Assembly: GCA_902783235.1 (NCBI GenBank)
Contig: CACZQG010000098.1
Location: 1-6,662, forward strand
Length of the DNA: 6,662 bases
Direction of reading: 5' to 3'
DNA from: an uncultured Ruminococcus sp.
Lineage (GTDB): Bacteria; Bacillota; Clostridia; Oscillospirales; Ruminococcaceae
How positions within the stretch are numbered: the first letter of the stretch is position 1; every line of letters begins with the position of its first letter. The translations under genes and the position numbers were made by a program. The notes under the pieces are model-generated. The model did no database searches and was not told the origin of the DNA. It saw only the letters and a list, made by a program, of their open reading frames with translations. Below are positions 5,314 to 6,662 of this stretch, in pieces.

Positions 5314-6508
5314 TAAAATGCTCCTCTAAAGACTTATATATATTATCAGGACTCTGCGATAAGATGCTGTCCAGTGCCTTCTTGTAAATATCTGTATTAT
5401 AAAGAGGCTCAATATCATAATCATCTGTATATCCCAGCTCCACAATGGTCTTTTTCAGCTCCGCCGTACCCTGTTTATCCGGATCGGGACTTGATACACT
5501 GTAACCGCCGTAAACCTCTGTGTCGATAAAGTCATTTTCTATATCTATGTATTTTTTTACATCCTGTATTGTCTTTTCATGATCTGTCTGTGTGAAATGA
5601 TATGCCTTTATAAATGCACGTTCTAAAGCTATGTATGTGTTGGGATTGCTGTTCAGGGCAGATGTGGCTGCAACCTGACGGCAGCAGGGCTGATTTTCCA
5701 GTGCCTTTTCATGAGCGCAGTAATATACCACCTTATAGCCCTGGGACTTGGCAAGAGATGCATAAGGCGAATATACAGAGGCTGCATCTATACTATCGTT
5801 CATAAGAGCGGCATATGCGTCCTTCTGGCTTTCAAAGTAAACTATATTGACCTTGTCTTCTCCTTCGCCGATCTGTATATTTGCATTTTTCAGCAATATC
5901 TGAAGCTCTGCATCCTGAACACTGTTCTTGACCGATGCAACATTTCTTCCCTTTAGTATCTCTACTCCGGCTTCGTCCTTGTCGGTAAATTCAGGCTTTA
6001 TAACATAACCGTGACCATTGGTCATTGCACCGCCGAATACAGAAATATCATGTCCCTGACTCTGGAATGTAAGAGTGGGAACAGAGCCTATAAACGCTGC
6101 ATCCAGCTTATCTGATTCAAGACCTCCCAGCAGCTCAGCAGCACTGGAGAACTGAGTAAGGGTAACATTCAGTCCCTCCTCCTTGAAATATCCTTCCTCC
6201 TGAGCTACAAAAGCTAACAGGTGTGCTGTAGAATTCAGATGTCCTATATTTACATCGGTTTTTTCGGGAGTTCCTATAGAAGCAGTAGAAGCAGCTGCTG
6301 TGGATGCATCATCGCCGCAGCAGTCAGCAGGCTGAGTGCAGCACTCCTTATCGCCTGACTCACAGCAGTTGCTTGTCTCATTTGAAGCAGCAGCCTCTGC
6401 CGCTGAGGAAGAGCTTTCCGCAGTGCTTGATGAATTATTGAAGGCACCGCAGCCCGGAAGCAGCGCAATTGCTGCAAGAACAGAAACTATCTTTAACTTG
6501 TTATTCAT
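5300..6508 (-). CDS. Lipoprotein substrate-binding protein of an ABC importer (NMT1/SsuA-like) with a cysteine-pair linker
   Basis: This 402-residue protein captures the ligand at the outer face of the membrane. A positive N terminus and hydrophobic core lead to a lipobox ending LLPGC, with the lipidated cysteine at C20. A Ser/Ala-rich, disordered-looking linker follows (21-80). The binding domain begins near DVNIGHLNSTAHLLAFVAQ (85-103) and contains EEGYFKEEGLNV, the NMT1/SsuA/TauA hallmark, and LDAAFIGSVP (135-144), typical of the ligand cleft. The linker holds three Cys-Cys pairs (48-49, 56-57, 63-64), and the domain has C264, H266, C275 and C276. Both are odd for an exported anaerobe lipoprotein and suggest thiol or metal chemistry. 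GAAAGG lies nine bases before the ATG. It is the first gene of the operon. A sulfonate or other organosulfur ligand is the default guess from family and neighbours. However, no desulfonating enzyme is in the window, so the ligand is unknown. Confidence 0.88.
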   Translation of the reverse strand: MNNKLKIVSVLAAIALLPGCGAFNNSSSTAESSSSAAEAAASNETSNCCESGDKECCTQPADCCGDDASTAAASTASIGTPEKTDVNIGHLNSTAHLLAFVAQEEGYFKEEGLNVTLTQFSSAAELLGGLESDKLDAAFIGSVPTLTFQSQGHDISVFGGAMTNGHGYVIKPEFTDKDEAGVEILKGRNVASVKNSVQDAELQILLKNANIQIGEGEDKVNIVYFESQKDAYAALMNDSIDAASVYSPYASLAKSQGYKVVYYCAHEKALENQPCCRQVAATSALNSNPNTYIALERAFIKAYHFTQTDHEKTIQDVKKYIDIENDFIDTEVYGGYSVSSPDPDKQGTAELKKTIVELGYTDDYDIEPLYNTDIYKKALDSILSQSPDNIYKSLEEHFNEYE

Positions 6509-6554
6509 AATGATCTACCTTTCATATGTGTTTATTTTTTTTCGTCCCATACGG

Positions 6555-6560
6555 ATAATA
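6555..6560 (-). promoter_or_regulatory. Possible -10 element for the ABC operon
   Basis: TATTAT on the minus strand, in an AT-rich stretch about 47 bases before the binding-protein ATG, is the best -10 candidate. No good -35 is seen at 17 bases; TTGTGC (6585-6580) lies at 19 and falls inside the right-edge repeat. The short untranslated leader (6509-6550) holds only the ribosome binding site and an A run, with no riboswitch that I recognise. Confidence 0.3.
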
Positions 6561-6568
6561 TGATAATT

Positions 6569-6662
6569 AAGGCACTACCGCACAAAGATTGTGCGTCAGA
6601 TGCGAAGTCAGATTTTTCGTTAGATTGTGCAAAATCGATGCAGGCATACTGGCGTATGTCAA
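6569..6662 (+). repeat. Right-edge dispersed repeat with internal hairpins, continues past the window
   Basis: The first 20 bases (6569-6588) match the inverted copy at the left edge in 17 positions. Within the segment are a 7-bp hairpin CGCACAA/TTGTGCG (6579-6585 with 6589-6595, loop AGA) and a second hairpin CATAC/GTATG (6645-6649 with 6654-6658). Two short direct repeats are also present: GTCAGA, twice with starts 12 bases apart, and GATTGTGC (6587-6594 and 6623-6630). No ORF is apparent. This is compact, structured, non-coding DNA, as in an insertion-sequence end, a miniature element or a structured intergenic repeat. The right boundary is not in view. Confidence 0.5.

Noticed and set aside
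6274..6477. A short minus-strand open frame rich in Gln/Leu inside the binding-protein linker
   Set aside because: It arises from the repetitive Ser/Ala codons of the linker read in another frame. The lipoprotein frame has the signal peptide and the ribosome binding site.
6579..6658. CRISPR-like array from the repeated GTCAGA and GATTGTGC words
   Set aside because: The words are short, only two copies each, and not spaced by uniform spacers. They are internal structure of a dispersed repeat.

Overview
The window looks like chromosomal DNA from an anaerobic, moderately AT-rich Firmicute, most likely a Ruminococcus-like member of the Oscillospiraceae/Clostridia. The clues are strong GGAGG-type ribosome binding sites, a sigma-A promoter of the TTGACT-17-TATAAT type, a lipoprotein with a long Ser/Ala-rich linker, and clostridial-style sulfur amino acid genes. 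This assignment is by eye, not by database search. Every gene reads on the minus strand, so transcription runs from right to left.

First transcribed (6508 to 3578) is a three-gene ABC importer operon of the nitrate/sulfonate/taurine type: a lipoprotein substrate-binding protein, an ATPase and a permease, linked by 14-nt and 4-nt overlaps. The binding protein carries three unusual Cys-Cys pairs in its linker and a further C-H-CC cluster in its ligand-binding domain. A roughly 100-nt imperfect hairpin (3473-3571), flanked by A and T runs, closes this operon.

The second operon (promoter at 3371-3399, genes 3132 to 129) encodes an LCMT/TIGR00027-type SAM-dependent methyltransferase, a cystathionine gamma-lyase type enzyme (MccB) and an O-acetylserine-dependent cystathionine beta-synthase type enzyme (MccA). 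This is the methionine-to-cysteine (reverse transsulfuration) route, and the order methyltransferase-mccB-mccA matches the ubiG-mccB-mccA operon of Clostridium acetobutylicum.

The most interesting part is the leader of that second operon. Between promoter and first gene lie a 24-codon ORF with its own ribosome binding site and four cysteine codons (4, 7, 10 and 24), a candidate antiterminator pairing (3238-3249 with 3175-3186), and a textbook intrinsic terminator (3145-3177) ending immediately before the GGAGG of the methyltransferase gene. This has the layout of a trp-type transcription attenuator that senses charged tRNA-Cys through a cysteine leader peptide. It would replace the T-box/S-box control known for the C. 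acetobutylicum operon. It also means that the long methyltransferase reading frame starting at 3183 is over-extended, and the true start is 3132.

The two window edges carry related outward-facing repeat sequences (26-45 and 6569-6588), so the cluster is framed by copies of a dispersed repeat. No tRNA, rRNA, CRISPR array or transposase gene is visible.
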